The notes under the pieces are model-generated. The model was not told where the DNA came from. It did no database searches and saw nothing but the letters and a program-made list of their open reading frames with translations. A stretch of 64,000 bases of DNA from Adiantum capillus-veneris (lineage: Eukaryota > Streptophyta > Polypodiopsida > Polypodiales > Pteridaceae): positions 110,614,549 to 110,678,548 of the forward strand of contig CM043953.1 in the NCBI GenBank assembly GCA_014529385.2, read 5' to 3'. Made by a program: the position numbers and the translations under genes. Of the stretch, positions 31,310 to 40,862 are shown in pieces (position 1 is the stretch's first letter; every line of letters starts with the position of its first letter).

Positions 31310-32811
31310 ATCAGGCGTGTGCTTTTCTGAAAGCATACCGGTCCTTCCAAAGAGCAGACAGAGCAAGATCGCACTTCCAAAGCTTATTGGAAATTTTAGC
31401 TTCGTGCTCCGACCCGGACTTATTAGCCACTTGCACCCTTACTTCATCGCGCATCGGGCGCGCTCCCGTCTTCACCACTCATGTCTTACAGGGCATAAGC
31501 CATAAACATCACTTACAAGAGAAGGATCCAAGATTTGTTTCGAGCTACTATTTTTCTCAGAGGCAGTGCCATGCAGATGTTGATAGCTATCCCAAGCAGC
31601 ATACTCCAAGTACTTGGCAAGCTTTCAAGAAAATTTTTGCCCGAAGTTATATGGTTTCTGACATCTTCCTTCGGAGTGCATCTTCTGGCAGAGGGGGGTA
31701 TTCTGAAATGCTTGCTATGGAAACCCTAGTAGATTATAACTTGAAATTCCTTGACATCTCTTAGTAGGTGTCTCTTTTCGAGCTGATAACCTTGGAGGAT
31801 TGCTATCTTGGGACTACCATCGCCGCCAAAGAAACGTTGTTTGTCCAAGAGCTGATGGACCATGCTGTGCTCGGCTACGACCTTATGGAATGAACCTAAC
31901 CCGATTTTTTGTTTGGTGCAGGTTTCAGGATGGAAAGTCGATCGACTTTTCACGCTCGACTAATGTCGAGATTGCTTTTTAAGTTTGAATTTTGTTTGAG
32001 TTTTGTTTGAGAACTTGTTTGATGATCCTGTTAGAAATTTGTTTAAAATGGATGGTATCTGTTTTGAACCTGTCTTGGTGTCGATTTGAATTGTTTGACT
32101 CTGGTTTTAATACTGGTTTCAATGATTGGTGATTTTACTCCCGAGTGGAGAAGTGAGAAATATTGTTTTGGTATTGTTTGAACCTCGAAACGACACAAGC
32201 CAATGCTTGGGGAGCGTTCTGTTGTATGCTAGAATACCTCTGAACGACGCAGCCCGATGCCTGGGGAGCGTTTGGTTGTATGCTTGAACCTCCAAGCGAC
32301 GCAAACTACGGTTTCGGGAGCGTTTGATTGTATAGTCCTCTGAGCTCATGGTCGAGACCTTTTTAGGTTATTTGCGGGGGGAGTGACGAGGTAGTCGTTG
32401 AGTAGCTTCCTATTGCAGACCGTTTGTCTCGGGGGAGTGCTCAGCGGTGCTGTTTGTTGTGTCTTGTAACATGCATATGTAAGCATTTGTGTTGTATTGT
32501 GATGTGCCAACCACTGAATATTCCTAATTGGACGAGATTGCCTGGTTATGTAATTTTAGTGCATCAAGACACTCGTGGAAGATCAGTGTGGTCTGGGTGT
32601 GATGGCTAATTTTACTACGTCGGAATATCAAGGTTCCGATTTGGATGAAATGAGAAGCTAACTCCTTGATGAAAAGAGCCCAAAGGAGAAGCTAACTCCT
32701 TAACAAAAAGAGCAAATTGATTATCCCTCAGAATGTCCCTCGGAAATTTTTGAGCTAACTTGAGTTGTTTTGTTGCAGATATGTTGTAATTGCGGACGAT
32801 TACTCTCTTTC
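31310..32811 (+). other. F internal region, non-coding
   Basis: No gag, protease or polymerase motif appears in any frame. The longest frame (31237-31764) starts in the LTR and has no recognisable domain. A short degenerate repeat lies at 32180-32330 (cgacgcaagcc..., ggggagcgtt, ttgtatgcttgaacctc), in about three copies of a roughly 60-bp unit. The region may carry the packaging signal. Confidence 0.6.
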
Positions 32812-32823
32812 AAGAAGGGGAGA

Positions 32824-33498
32824 TGTCACAAACTGTTGACGTGTCAAAGCTTTGAAGAATGGAGCCAACTTGCAAATGCCGGCAGAGGGGCCTAAACCCT
32901 AAGAAGAACAAGTAACAGAAAAAGAAGTCCTACCAACTTATAGGGACCCCGTCCGATGGGGCCCCAAGTGACATAAAGGATTAAAATAAAGTAGGACCCA
33001 CACACACACAGAAAAGGCTGGCGGAGCAGCTGATGACGTGGCTGTTGCACGGAAAATTCCGGAAATTTCACTGACATGATGACGTGGCAGACTGTACGGA
33101 TTTCCGCGTTTTGCGTTGACTGCTGTACGAAAATTCCTTCATTTACGTTGGCAGCTTTTTGGCATGGCTTTTGCACCAGATACTTTTGAGTTTTGAAGGC
33201 TTTTCACTGTAACTGCTTTTCAGGCCAAGGGCCTTCAAATATGTGCTAAGGGCTCATTCTTTGGCATGCTTCCTGGAGAAGGTGCAGAGTTCGGAGTACC
33301 GGCTTGTACTGTGTTGCTGCAAATATAAAGAAATACCGAAAGGGGCGCCAAGGTTTAGGGCCAATACTCTCTGGGATGGAATTCCGCCACTCCGTGTCGC
33401 GTATCGTCTCTCTCTCTTTCAATTCAGTTGTTATGGAAGTGCTAAAAGTTTGTTCAGTCTGTTCTTTTCTATTGGCACGTGGTGCTCGTCTTGTGACA
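32824..33498 (+). repeat. F 3' LTR with preceding PPT
   Basis: PPT aagaaggggaga at 32812-32823, then tgtcacaaactgttgacgtg. The shared motif AAGAAATACCGAAAGGGG is at 33328-33345. The LTR ends cttgtgaca at 33498, followed by the TSD. Confidence 0.92.
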
Positions 33499-34472
33499 CA
33501 TAATCTCTTCATTCTGGGCTCGGCTAACACGGTAAGGTGGTTGGTTCGGTGGTGTGCTTCCAGGTATCAGATCAATGGTACGATCCTCAGGTCGAGATGG
33601 GGGCAACTCGCCTGGCATGCCCTTAGAGAAGCAATTGGCATGAGTGTGGAGAAAATCTTGGCGTTCTTTATCAAGTTCAGACATGTTCGTTCTGTGTTCA
33701 TCATTTAACTCTTTCAAGTAGATCGAGTAATCAAAGAGACTGGATTTCATTAATTTGGAAATGGCAGAAGCTGATACAGTAGGGACAGACTCGCCCTTCA
33801 GTTTTACATTAAGTACAATTTTTCGGCCCTTTTCATTCGTCAAAGTTTCTTTCTTTGCTGCCCGATAATCGACCACGGTGTTGTTCTTATGATACCAAGG
33901 GACTCCTAGGAGGACGTCACAACCTTCCAAGGGCATTATGTAAAAGTCCTTGTGTCCCAAATACCCCTGACAATGCAACCGAAGTTTGCCAATGACAATG
34001 TAATGGCTATGTCCCGTCCGGGTGCTGCTAGAATTGCCTCTGTTGGTGGTCCCATCCTATCGGGTGTAATCTCGAGCCGGGCCGCCAATTTGGGTGAAAT
34101 GAAGTTGGCCTTGGCTCCTCCATCGAAGAAAATCAGGGCTTCTTGATCTTTCACTTTGCCCCAAGCTCGGCAACGTTCTGTACTTTCATCAATCAGGCTT
34201 GGGTCAGTACCCATGCAATCTGGTACCACTCCTGCTTTCATCTTGCCTTTTTTGCCAAGTTCCTCTACTGCTCTCGAACTCTTTGGCCTGTCTTCACTTT
34301 GTTCTTGCTGTGCCTTTTTGGGGCACTTTGCGGAGATGTGGCCAATGCCCATGTTCCTGGCAACCAAAACACTTCCCTTCTTTGATGTAATTGGCCCTCT
34401 CTCCAAGAGTGAGCGGGGGTCGTGTATCCTTATCTTTCTTTTCTTGGGAACTCTTTCTCTTTCTACTTTCAT
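33499..34472 (-). pseudogene. Gypsy G zinc knuckle, protease and linker to RT
   Basis: The minus strand encodes a knuckle remnant (GHISAKCPKK), then the aspartic protease ALIFFDGGAKANFISPKLAA, where D-G/S-G is the active-site triad, and then MPLEGCDVLLGVPWYHKNN and ASAISKLMKS. A frameshift near 33960 separates two frames. It is followed on the left by the RT leader (PEDRTIDLIPGSTPPNQPPY). Confidence 0.85.
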
Positions 34473-35353
34473 TGTTAGAGGTCTGTTGGGTTCTCAGAGT
34501 CAAGATCTCATTAGTGGGGTAAGTCAAATCTCCCGAATGTATCGCGAACCTCGTTTCGCATGACCCATCAATTCTGGAATAGAATTTGACTTTTGTTCCA
34601 GGCAGTAGTCTCGGATCTCTGTAGGGAGTCCACAACAAAACCGCTCAATCTGTTCCTTAAAGAGACCTTAAATGAAGAGGTTGGTAGAAAAGAGTTTCAA
34701 AATCTCTCGCAATAAGCTTCCAAAGAATCTCTCTTGGTCATCCAAAGATGGTTTCAAGCGGTTTGTGTATCTCGTTCGTACTCCCGAGTCAGCCAAAAAG
34801 AAATAAAGAGCCTTTTGAATTCAACCACTTGATTGGAGCTTCCTTTCCCAGAAGAAGAGTGGACCACCATGTTCGAGCATTTCCTTTGAAGAAAGATGTA
34901 GCTCTCCTAATCTTGGAGTGCTCTTAGTAGCGTTCTCCAGAGAAGGCTATGTCAAACTGCTGAATGAAGGCCAAAGCCGTCGGAGCATCTCCGAACCCAG
35001 AAAAAGATTCAAATTTAATCGACTGTCCACCTTCTTTGAATTCTCTTACTTTCTTGCTTTTGTCCTCAAGGATGTCATATTGGTTGGCTCTGTAAAAATG
35101 CTTCTTCTTTGCATAAAACATATGGTCATCGGAGTCCCAACTGTTTGAGGATGACTCCTCTGTAGAACTGTCAGAAACTGGGTGAAATCTGGGTTTCTTT
35201 GCTTTTTTCTTGCCCTTTCCGAAGCTTTGCTTTTCGCTTCGCTTTTTGCCTTTGCTGTCCTCCTCGCTCGAGTCAGAATAGTTGGAAGAACTATCAGAAG
35301 AAGAAGAAGAAGAAGAATTGGGTAGTCCTTCAAATCGTACATGCTTCTTCAGC
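34473..35353 (-). pseudogene. Gypsy G gag, C-terminal and middle part
   Basis: The minus strand has the Ser tract, the acidic region (DSDDHMFYAKKKHFYRANQY), the gag domain start (ALAFIQQFDIAFSGERY) and scattered downstream pieces with several stops. It is cut at 35353 by H2, leaving tcagc as the target-site repeat. The N-terminal part resumes at 60750. Confidence 0.82.
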
Positions 35354-36017
35354 TGTAAGGTGCAACGGAAGTGAATGTTGAACTTTGCTCAAGATGAGTG
35401 CTCCGAACTGTGCTCAAGGTTCCTTTTACTTACGGAAGGGAGAGCCTTCCTTTCCTTATGTGGACGACGATGAGGACGACGACGAGACGGGCTGAAATCT
35501 GAAAATGCAAAGGCTGAAATATGCAAATCTTTATCTGCTGAATTCTAACTCTATGTCGATGACGATGTCGATGGCGACGATGCAACGACGACGTGCTGAA
35601 AACGCAGATGCTGAAATCTGCGTTTTCCGGGCTGAAACTGCAAACTTCGGCGGATCTGACTGTGCGGCGAGGATTTGCTGCGGGAAGGTGAGATCTGCGA
35701 GGTTTGGGACCTCTTCTGCGGGTTCTAACTGCTGAAAACTGAAAACGCTGGTCTATGGGCTGATTCCGTCGCGAAGATCTGCAAAAATGTTGAGGTGTCA
35801 GGCTAATGCAAAAAGGCTAGGGCTGATTTGGGCTCTGCTGTGGAAATCTGCTAACGCTAGGGAGTCTGTTGTGTCTTGCTGTGGATTTGCTGTGCCTTGC
35901 TATGGATCTGCTGATCTGCAATGCAAAAACGCGAGCGGCTGAATTGCATGCAAAAACGCTAGGCTGGATCTGGGTCTTGATGCAGAAAACGCTAGGTAAA
36001 CTACCGGTGGGGGGTCT
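35354..36017 (-). repeat. H2 3' LTR, left part
   Basis: The + strand starts tgtaaggtgcaacgg (LTR 3' end ...ccgttgcaccttaca) and runs through the dispersed gctgaaa/aacgct repeats to ggtct, where J inserted. Confidence 0.88.
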
Positions 36018-37493
36018 TGAAACCGGCCTGTTCAATCCAAAAAGGGCGGTAGACTTTACTATAAACCTTGATTTAGCTTTCACCCATTATTAGTCGTCTA
36101 TTTTACCTGTACTTTCAAGACACATCAAAGGGGAGAGGGATACAGGCTGCTAGATTGCACCTGTATGAGTAGACGGACACCAGATTGGCCCCTAACTTAG
36201 GCGCCCCTTTCGGTATTTCTTTATTATTCAAAAGAGGGAATAAACGCTGTGGTTCCTACAAGCTGCCCCGCACAAACTCGGCTGAATTTCCACTGTTCCA
36301 GCCCGATTTCGGCAGCATAACTGTACTAGAACCCTTCACGGTCAGTATTCCCACGCATTGACTGACTTTCCCGACGCATACGGGCACTTTGCAAAACCTG
36401 GCGAGAATCTGCAGCACGCTGAATTCTCTGTTTTCAGCCCTGAAAATGTGCCAGATCGCCTGTACAGCGGTCCCCTTGCGTCCCCGAACCTCCTGGGGGT
36501 ATTAGGGTCCGTTTAGGGCCAAAACCCTAAACCTGCAAAAATACACAGCAGGCTGTAATTCACTGTTTCGGGCTCCGTTTCGCGTGCCGGTCGCATCCCT
36601 AGCAAGTCCTCGAGCTCCCGCACCTGTAGGGCTACTTGCCCTTTGAATCGGACGAGATTTCTGGCGTGAAACCTCTCCGAATTCACCTGTACCTGCGGGG
36701 GGATTAGCCGCTAGCTAATCCAGTACCTGTGCAAGAGGCTCTTGCCTCGGCAATCGCGCATGAACCCACACAACTGTACATTGGTCAAATGAAGAGCCCA
36801 CTAGAGGGGCATAACATACTGCCAAAGGGGAGAGAGAGGGCAGTGCGTAGCGTGCAGGGCATCACTCCTGGCACCGCACTGTGCATAAGAGGGAAAGCAA
36901 GCACTCCATAGCTCTTAACCTGTGACAAAATCAGCAAATGAGCCCTTCTTCCCTTCAAATTCAGCGCCAACTCCTTCTTGCATTGGAAACTGCACCAGAA
37001 TGTGCCACTTGGCACATTTACAAGCATTTTCCCGTTTCGGGGTTGCCGCCTAAAAATATCCCAACCGGTTGCCCAGTTGACTTCACGGCAGAGTAAGAAA
37101 ATGTTCCCTTTGTCATTCCGGAGGTAATGACGCCAACACATTTTCAGGTCCCAAAATAGCAGTTCCCTAAATTTTAGGAGATGCTGCCATTGTATCTTTC
37201 TAGGTCATCCGACCCTCTTTGTACACTGCGGCCACATCCAAAACTGAAATGTAGCCTCTGTAGCAAAGGATTCCACTTTGGCTAGTCAATGACCCCACTT
37301 GGCTAACCATAGTCCTTGTCCAACCTTAGTGCTCTCTTGCCCTTAGGCTTGGACTCCCTCTGGACAGTTCCACACTAGCTATGCAATACAGGGCAGTTAG
37401 ATTTCCCGAGGGGTGTTTCCAAAAAGTGAAAGTAAATAGATAATAAGAAAGAAATCAACAAAAAGGATAGATAGTAGTCACACGCTGGTGACA
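36018..37493 (-). repeat. J 3' LTR
   Basis: 1476 bp; on the minus strand it begins TGTCACCAGCGTGTGAC and ends GGCCGGTTTCA. The shared motif is at 36204-36221. A 118-codon frame lies at 36785-37141 (separate entry). The PPT follows at 37494-37507. Confidence 0.95.
36785..37141 (-). CDS. ORF inside J-family LTR (118 aa), unknown
   Basis: An open frame in U3 on the element's sense strand, about 350 bp from the LTR start. It is identical in the other J LTR (43967-44323) and stays open in the diverged LTRs of K (50160-50522, 120 aa; 58858-59214, 118 aa) and S (52904-53260, 118 aa). Protein differences between J and K are around 20%, and nearby indels keep the length. It includes NWATGWDIFRRQPRNGKM. 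There is no domain or membrane segment I recognise. It may be chance. Confidence 0.35.
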   Translation of the reverse strand: MCWRHYLRNDKGNIFLLCREVNWATGWDIFRRQPRNGKMLVNVPSGTFWCSFQCKKELALNLKGRRAHLLILSQVKSYGVLAFPLMHSAVPGVMPCTLRTALSLPFGSMLCPSSGLFI

Positions 37494-38027
37494 TACCCCC
37501 CTCTTGAAATCTCAAACGTCCTCGTTTGCATCTATGTCGTCCATGCTTACTGTCAACACTGATGTATTCAACACCTGTCGACACATATACGACACATACA
37601 TGCTCATTGTCAACCCTGGTGTATTCAACACCTCGTCGACTCATGTATTGCCTGCGTGTGAACCCTGTCCCAATGACATAGTGGTAGCTTCGCACTCTGC
37701 CATTGTTTTGAGTCACTAACTTTCCAATGACAAAATGGTAGCTGCACATTTTGCCACTGTCTTATAGTACACGTTGGATCCCGTAACACTTTCGAGCATA
37801 CCCAAACCGACAGTTTAAGAATGCAGTTACACATGTACTCTTTAATACTCACTTCTATAGCACTAACCAAACTTTTGGACATTCCATAAGAGCAATTGCC
37901 AAACTGACAATCTGTACAGCTCTAACATTCATGTAACAGGTATTTGATTTGAGCTCACTTTAAATACCATGTACATCATTTGTTTCAAAAGCCATTGTCA
38001 CACTGACAATCCATGTAGCTTTGAAAC
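37494..38027 (-). other. J PPT and 3' non-coding tail
   Basis: The PPT reads ttcaagagggggta on the minus strand (37494-37507), abutting the LTR. The tail between the pol stop and the PPT has short repeats (tgtcaacactgatgtattcaa, tgtcaaccctggtgtattcaa; acatagtggtagct, acaaaatggtagct). No coding signal. Confidence 0.8.
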
Positions 38028-40862
38028 TCAAGGGGTCAAGGTAGGTTGCAAAGCGAAGGCTTCCAGGTAAAGTGATAACACAGTTGGTGACTCTGCAAGT
38101 TCACCTTCTTCCATCCACTTAGCATCCATTGGTGGATAGTTTCTGAACTTTACCAAGTAACGCCTAGCAACCTTGCCTTTCACTTTCCTTTCTTTGTGTG
38201 CCAAAATCTGTTCAGGGACCAAGATCTCGTCAAGTTCCTCGACTTCCGGCTGATCTTCAGCTGGCATATCTTCTGGCACATCACCCACATAGGGTCTGAG
38301 AAGACTCACATGAAACGCATTGTGAATCTTCCAACTGTCAGGCAATTTCAGCCTATATGCAACATCACTGATTATGTCGCACACTTGAAAAGGCCCATAG
38401 TAACGCATGCTGAGCTTTGGAAACACTCTTTCCTTGCCCTTCATCTTCTTTAACCTTGCCTTTTCAAAGCGTAAAAGCACCCAATCACCAAGTGAATATA
38501 CCACTTCACGACGGTGACGATCAGCTGCTTTCTTTTGCTTTGCCTGAGTCCTTTCTAAGGCCACTTTGACCTTCTTGTACATTTCATCCATGTCCTGAAC
38601 ATACTTATCTGCTTCAAATATCTTGTCCTTTGTATGCAGTATGGGAGGAACTTTCTTGCCACCTTCAACTATCTCAAAAGGTGCCTTGCCAGTTGATGAA
38701 TGCACTGTATTATTGTATGCATACTCCACCAATGGCAAATACTGCTCCCACTTTCCTTTATGCTCTGACACATAGCACTTCAGCAGATCTAGGACAGTAG
38801 AATTTGCCTCTTCTGACTGCCCATCTGTTTGAGGATTAAATGACGAAGAGAATTTGAGCGTGGTACCCATATTCTCAAACAAGCCTTTCCAGAACAAACT
38901 AGTCATGCGTGGATCACGGTCGCTAATAATCGACTGTGGCATGCCATGATACTTGAAAATATTGCTCATAAACAAGCGTGCCATCTGATCTGGCTTTATC
39001 TTCTTCCTGACAGGAATAAAATGAGCCTGTTTGCTGAATCTGCAAATAATGGTCCAAATACCATCGTTTCCTGTCTGCGTTTTCGGAAGATCAAAGATAA
39101 AATCCATAGCAATACTTTCCCATGGTTTATCTGGAATAGGTAGTGGTTGCAATAACCCTGGTGCCTTTTGCCTGTCAAACTTGACCTTTTGGCATATTAG
39201 GCATTCTCGCACAAAGGCATCCACATCCCTTCTCAATGTAGGCCAATAGAAGAATGTCTCTACCGCTTTAACTGTAGCATCGATACCACGATGCCCTGCA
39301 TACGGTGGGACATGACTCTCTTCCATAACTTTGTGTCGCAATGGCTTTGTGACACACAATCTGCCATGCATCATCATGAACCCGTCTTTAAGAAGATAGT
39401 GTTCATGACGTTGTCCATCCATTAGTTGCTCGAAGACCCTTGCAAAATCTTCATCATTTGCATACTGTTCTCTCATATCATCAAGTTCATGATGATAAGG
39501 AATCGACACAGCTGAAATTTGTGGCTTCCTTGACAAGGCATCAGCCACAACGTTCTTCTTGCCTTCCACATGCACAATCTGAAAATGGAACATGGACAAG
39601 ATATTTGCCCATCGCATATGCTTTTCAGATAACTTTGTCTGTGTCAAGAAGTATCGCAAGGTCTGATGGTCCGTTTGGACAACGAAATCTGCACCTAGCA
39701 GGTAGTGTTTCCAACTTAAGAGCGCATGAATCACAGCCAGTAACTCTTTCTCATAGACCTGCATGGTCATCTCTGGCCCTTGCAAAATTCTGCTCTCATA
39801 GGCTACTACCCTGCCATCTTGCATTAGCACAGCACCAATGCTACTACCGCAGGCATCACACTGGACCACAAATGACTTCCTAAGATCTGGCAACACAATG
39901 ACTGGATCCGAAGTCATCTTTTCCTTTAAGAGATTAAAAGCTGAAATCTCTTTTTGTGTCCATCTAAAGGTGACTGCCTTCTTTTGAAGAGCATGTAAAG
40001 GTGAAGCAATCTCAGCGAAATTTCGGATAAACCTTCTGTAATAGGAGCATAGTCCCAAGAAGCTTCGGACATCATGCACCGTCTTCAAATTTGGCCATGA
40101 CTTGATCGCTTCAACTTTTGCAGGATCCATTCTGACACCATCCTTTGAGACAATGTGTCCCAGAAAGTGAATCTCTTCCAGAAAAAACTCACTTTTCTTT
40201 GCATTGATGAGCAACCTATGACTGCGTAGCTCTTTGAACACAATGGCCAAGTGATGCCTATGCTCCTCTTCATTCTTTGAGTAGACTATCATGTCATCAA
40301 AGAATGTACCAACAAACTGCTTGTGTGGACGGAAAATTCTGTCCATCATCCTATTGAACGTAGCAGGAGCATTTGTGAGACCAAAGGGCATCACTAAAAA
40401 TTCGTAAAGGCCAAACGTTGTTCTAAAAGCAGTCTTGTGCACATCCTCTGATCTAATGCGGATCTGATGGTACCCACTCTTTAGATCTATCCTGCTAAAC
40501 ATAGCTGCTCCTTCTAATTTGTCCATAATATCATCAATTCTAGGTATAGGGAACCTATTCTTGATGGTATTCTTGTTCAGTGCACGGTAGTCGATGCACA
40601 TACGCCATGAGCCATCCTTTTTTTGCACCAACAATACTGGAGAACAAAATGGAGATGAACTGGGCTGAATCAGCCCTTTTTCTAACAGCTCCTGTACTTG
40701 GCCCATTATCTCTTGCTGCTGAGCCGCACTAACCCTGTACGGAGGCTTATTTGGTGGGCTACAGCCTGGCACCAAATCTATCGCATGGTCCTCGGGTCTC
40801 TCTGGCGGTAATTGAGACGGTAATGAATCGGAAAAACAGTCACTATACTGTTGTAAAAACAT
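38028..40862 (-). CDS. J pol (RT, RNase H, integrase, chromodomain-like tail; 944 aa)
   Basis: An uninterrupted frame. RT is at about 30-250, with [20 protein letters not shown] and the catalytic motif FFDDMIVYS near residue 188. RNase H begins near 336 (QCDACGSSIGAVLMQDGR) and includes EKELLAVIHALLSW. The integrase HHCC finger is near 524-560 (GHRGIDATVKAVE; CLICQKVK), and the core D,D,E lies in MDFIFDLP (about 588), SDRDPRM (about 650) and DGQSEEAN (about 682). A chromodomain-like C-terminus lies near 884-925 (ARRYLVKFRNYPPMDAKW). The first Met here is only the first after the frameshift. The native frame continues from gag-protease, as sister K shows. It supplies the enzymes for cDNA synthesis and integration. 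Confidence 0.94.
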   Translation of the reverse strand: MFLQQYSDCFSDSLPSQLPPERPEDHAIDLVPGCSPPNKPPYRVSAAQQQEIMGQVQELLEKGLIQPSSSPFCSPVLLVQKKDGSWRMCIDYRALNKNTIKNRFPIPRIDDIMDKLEGAAMFSRIDLKSGYHQIRIRSEDVHKTAFRTTFGLYEFLVMPFGLTNAPATFNRMMDRIFRPHKQFVGTFFDDMIVYSKNEEEHRHHLAIVFKELRSHRLLINAKKSEFFLEEIHFLGHIVSKDGVRMDPAKVEAIKSWPNLKTVHDVRSFLGLCSYYRRFIRNFAEIASPLHALQKKAVTFRWTQKEISAFNLLKEKMTSDPVIVLPDLRKSFVVQCDACGSSIGAVLMQDGRVVAYESRILQGPEMTMQVYEKELLAVIHALLSWKHYLLGADFVVQTDHQTLRYFLTQTKLSEKHMRWANILSMFHFQIVHVEGKKNVVADALSRKPQISAVSIPYHHELDDMREQYANDEDFARVFEQLMDGQRHEHYLLKDGFMMMHGRLCVTKPLRHKVMEESHVPPYAGHRGIDATVKAVETFFYWPTLRRDVDAFVRECLICQKVKFDRQKAPGLLQPLPIPDKPWESIAMDFIFDLPKTQTGNDGIWTIICRFSKQAHFIPVRKKIKPDQMARLFMSNIFKYHGMPQSIISDRDPRMTSLFWKGLFENMGTTLKFSSSFNPQTDGQSEEANSTVLDLLKCYVSEHKGKWEQYLPLVEYAYNNTVHSSTGKAPFEIVEGGKKVPPILHTKDKIFEADKYVQDMDEMYKKVKVALERTQAKQKKAADRHRREVVYSLGDWVLLRFEKARLKKMKGKERVFPKLSMRYYGPFQVCDIISDVAYRLKLPDSWKIHNAFHVSLLRPYVGDVPEDMPAEDQPEVEELDEILVPEQILAHKERKVKGKVARRYLVKFRNYPPMDAKWMEEGELAESPTVLSLYLEAFALQPTLTP

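Larger units (their letters stand above)
30602..33498 (+). mobile_element. Non-autonomous LTR retrotransposon F
   Basis: Complete and 2897 bp long, with a perfect 5-bp TSD cataa (30597-30601 and 33499-33503). The LTRs are 30602-31296 (695 bp) and 32824-33498 (675 bp). The PBS is at 31298 and the PPT at 32812-32823. The internal region (about 1.5 kb) has no recognisable coding capacity. The ends (TGTCACAAAC...TTGTGACA) and the shared R/U5 motif resemble the gypsy B family, a candidate source of its enzymes. It lies inside G pol. Confidence 0.92.

Noticed and set aside
36729..36911. 60-codon plus-strand frame inside the J LTRs
   Set aside because: It is antisense to the element, and I did not find it as an open frame of similar length in the K or S LTRs, so it is unlikely to be a gene.
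39440..39883. 147-codon plus-strand frame opposite J pol
   Set aside because: It is a mirror of the RNase H coding sequence, with no recognisable protein features. The equivalent frame in K (54351-54776) exists for the same reason.
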